A DNA stretch of 16,318 bases from SYIM01 sp039800325. GTDB taxonomy: Bacteria > Pseudomonadota > Gammaproteobacteria > Burkholderiales > Burkholderiaceae_E. The notes beneath the pieces were generated by a model that was given only the letters and a program-made list of their open reading frames with translations, did not search any database and was not told the DNA's origin. The position numbers and the translations under genes are program-made. How positions within the stretch are numbered: position 1 is the first letter of the stretch; each line of letters begins with the position of its first letter. The DNA lies in the NCBI GenBank assembly GCA_039800325.1, contig JBDLQY010000061.1, positions 1 to 16,318 on the forward strand. Direction: 5' to 3'. This document shows positions 14,503 through 16,318 of this stretch, piece by piece.

Positions 14503-15702
14503 ATGGGCCAACCGGTGCCCCATAAGCCATTGGAAGGTATTCTGGTGGTGGCTTTGGAGCAGGCTGTCGCTGCGCCTTACTGCAGCAGTCGCCTGGCCGA
14601 TGCCGGCGCGAGAGTGATCAAGATCGAACGCCCAGAGGGCGACTTCGCTCGTGGCTATGACGGGGCTGCGCACGGTGAGTCATCCTATTTCGTCTGGGTC
14701 AACCGCGGTAAGGAATCGATCGCACTGGATCTGAAGAATGCCGAGAGCATGGCGCTGCTCGAACGCCTGCTCGGGCAGGCCGATGTATTCATCCAGAATC
14801 TTGCGCCGGGCGCCACCATGCGCATGGGTATCGGCTCGGAAACGCTGCGGGAGCGGTATCCACGGCTAATCACTTGTGACATCAGTGGCTACGGTGAGTC
14901 AGGACCTCTCTACAAGATGAAGGCCTATGACCTTCTGGTACAGGCCGAGAGCGGTCTGATCGCTGTCACGGGTGCGCCAGGCCAGGGCGTGGAATCGCTC
15001 GGCCGTATTGGCGTATCGGTGTGTGACATCAATGCTGGCATGAATGCGCTGATCGGCATTCAGCAGGCGCTGCTGCAAAGGGAGCGGACCGGTCGCGGCT
15101 CCGGTATCTGCGTCTCGCTATTTGACTCCGCCGCCGAGCTGATGAGCGTGCCTTACCTCCAAGCCCGGTATGGTGGAAAGGAGCCGCAGCGAGTGGGCCT
15201 TAAACACCCCACCATTGCGCCCTACGGAGCCTTCACCTGCGCGGACGGCCGAGACATCGTGATCTCCATCCAGAACGAACGCGAATGGGCTGATTTTTGC
15301 CGCGATGTCTTGCATGCACCCGATCTGCCAAAGGATCCTCGGGCCGGCAGTAATGCGGCGCGGGTTGCGAACCGGACCTGGCTCGACGCAAAGGTGGCAG
15401 ACGTGTTTGCTCGTCTGACCAGTGCAGAGGTGATCGATCGGCTGACGACCGCGCAGACCGCGTTCGGCAATGTCAACGGCGTTCAGGACCTTATCGCCCA
15501 TCCCCAGTTGCGCACCCGGCGCATGCCTGTGGATGCTAAGGCGATCGAGGTGCCGGCCCTGCCCTGGATCACTGAATGGGACACCGACGAATACCCTCCA
15601 GCCCCTGCCATCGATCAGCATGGCGATGCGCTGCGCGAGGAATTTGGCTCGCCGGACATCGACAATATTCTCAGCGCGCACCATTCGCCTCAGAACGCCT
15701 GA
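14503..15702 (+). CDS. CaiB/BaiF-family (class III) CoA-transferase
   Basis: A 399-aa protein of normal length for family III CoA-transferases, which move CoA between carboxylic acids through an Asp-linked anhydride. Landmarks are EQAVAAPYCSSRLADAGARVIKIERPEGD (19-47), SYFVWVNRGKESIALDLK, FIQNLAPGA, ITCDISGYGESGPLYKMKAYDLLVQAESGL (123-152), and VCDINAGMNALIGIQQAL, whose Asp175 is the expected catalytic residue. RTGRGSGICVSLFDSAAELM and GAFTCADGRDIVISIQNEREW complete the pattern. Start at 14503, with AAGGAG eight bases upstream. The acyl substrates cannot be read from sequence; the closest biochemical types are citramalate, mesaconate, carnitine or formyl-CoA transferases. It is monocistronic here, with no dehydrogenase or hydratase beside it. 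Confidence 0.9.
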   Translation: MGQPVPHKPLEGILVVALEQAVAAPYCSSRLADAGARVIKIERPEGDFARGYDGAAHGESSYFVWVNRGKESIALDLKNAESMALLERLLGQADVFIQNLAPGATMRMGIGSETLRERYPRLITCDISGYGESGPLYKMKAYDLLVQAESGLIAVTGAPGQGVESLGRIGVSVCDINAGMNALIGIQQALLQRERTGRGSGICVSLFDSAAELMSVPYLQARYGGKEPQRVGLKHPTIAPYGAFTCADGRDIVISIQNEREWADFCRDVLHAPDLPKDPRAGSNAARVANRTWLDAKVADVFARLTSAEVIDRLTTAQTAFGNVNGVQDLIAHPQLRTRRMPVDAKAIEVPALPWITEWDTDEYPPAPAIDQHGDALREEFGSPDIDNILSAHHSPQNA

Positions 15703-16025
15703 TGCCGAGACTTTGCTGTTCTTATTGAGTGGCCCCAGGTTGTCCGGATACATCCAGACGGTTGGGATTTGCGTGTTCAAACGCCACGGCAACCATGCTG
15801 TCGATGAGCCCTGTTGGCGTACTTTAGACAAACACTTACCCTCTGTGCACATGATCCTGCCGACGCAATGAGTGCTCCGCTTGCGGTTCAGCTGTACGAA
15901 TTGCCTGGCACCGGTTGATCGCGTACTTTCAATGAGGCGAATTCGGGTGCAGAAGCCGTAGCAGCATTGACAGCGCTTCACCGTCGGTTTACCGTGCCCG
16001 CATAGCCTGCAGCCGCAGGCGTCTT
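15703..16025. other. Intergenic region, possible small gene remnant
   Basis: No known gene is recognised. From an ATG at 15868 a protein-like frame reads MSAPLAVQLYELPGTG, stops at TGA (15916-15918), then continues in frame for 28 further codons to TAG (16003-16005). This may be a decayed small gene or chance. A GCCTGC/GCAGGC stem with loop AGCC (16005-16020) directly precedes the next gene and has no T-run. Confidence 0.35.
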
Positions 16026-16040
16026 ATGGGGTTCCCTTTT

Positions 16041-16318
16041 ATGATTCTCGGAAAAAGTATCCGACTGAGCCCCAGCATCATCTCTATATTTTTGCTGCTC
16101 ATGGTGCCCGCATTTGTGGCGCTCATCATTTTCGTCTACCTGTTTAATGAGCGTACGGCGACAAGCACATCAAGGAGCCTGATCGATCGATTCAAGCTCG
16201 AGGCAGTGCTTAGTGTAAACGAGCTCATCAATCCCATGAGGGTGCTGGTCAGTTCTGCTGCCTCTCTGGGCAATGTAGACCCCAATTTTTTTGCGATCGA
16301 CGGGTCATGGGACTACTT
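16041..16318 (+). CDS. N-terminus of a membrane-anchored sensor protein, cut by the window end
   Basis: An open frame from ATG 16041 (in-frame alternative at 16026) runs off the right edge. It reads MILGKSIRLSPSIISIF, a strong membrane segment (about residues 13-36, ending FVYLF), then a soluble region NERTATSTSRSLIDRF, LSVNELINPMRVLVSSAASL and NVDPNFFAIDGSWDY. A short cytoplasmic start, one membrane helix and a helical periplasmic segment followed by a mixed domain is how Cache-type sensors of adenylate/guanylate cyclases, HD-GYP/GGDEF proteins and chemoreceptors begin. The effector domain is outside the window, so the output cannot be named. Neither start has a strong ribosome-binding site. 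Confidence 0.65.
   Translation, partial: MILGKSIRLSPSIISIFLLLMVPAFVALIIFVYLFNERTATSTSRSLIDRFKLEAVLSVNELINPMRVLVSSAASLGNVDPNFFAIDGSWDY

Overview
The window looks like chromosomal DNA of a GC-rich betaproteobacterium, probably Burkholderiales. This rests on the general GC-rich codon use, the family III CoA-transferase and MFS genes, the MocR-type regulator beside a taurine-type ABC importer, and the SOUL protein. No rRNA, intact tRNA, CRISPR array or complete insertion sequence was recognised. Genus cannot be fixed from sequence alone.

Left end (1-2463): a worn, accessory-looking stretch. It holds a metallophosphoesterase pseudogene (frameshift plus in-frame stop), an intact mazEF-type toxin-antitoxin pair with a visible promoter/operator, a small lipoprotein gene, and a second, broken copy of the mazF toxin that has a premature stop and a 48-bp in-frame deletion between two short direct repeats.

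Centre (2464-11437): the main system. Seven minus-strand genes run in one direction with short gaps or overlaps: taurine-type solute-binding protein, ATPase, permease, histidinol-dehydrogenase-like (HpsN-like) dehydrogenase, DegT-type PLP aminotransferase, CuyA-like cysteate sulfo-lyase, and Asp/Glu racemase-family protein. A divergent MocR/TauR-like regulator faces them across a 258-bp gap that contains a perfect 22-bp palindrome and a direct repeat two helical turns apart. A perfect 11-bp hairpin lies between the binding-protein and ATPase genes. Together these suggest import of a C3 amino-sulfonate, oxidation of its alcohol to a carboxylate (giving cysteate), adjustment of stereochemistry or amino group by the racemase and aminotransferase, and desulfonation by CuyA to pyruvate, sulfite and ammonium. 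The order and the substrate are inference; cysteinolic acid is the substrate that best fits all seven genes.

Right part (11438-16318): a SOUL heme-binding family gene on the minus strand, a degraded TetR regulator, an MFS transporter, a 516-bp gap without a recognised gene, a CaiB/BaiF family CoA-transferase, another 0.3-kb gap, and the 5' end of a membrane sensor gene cut by the window edge.
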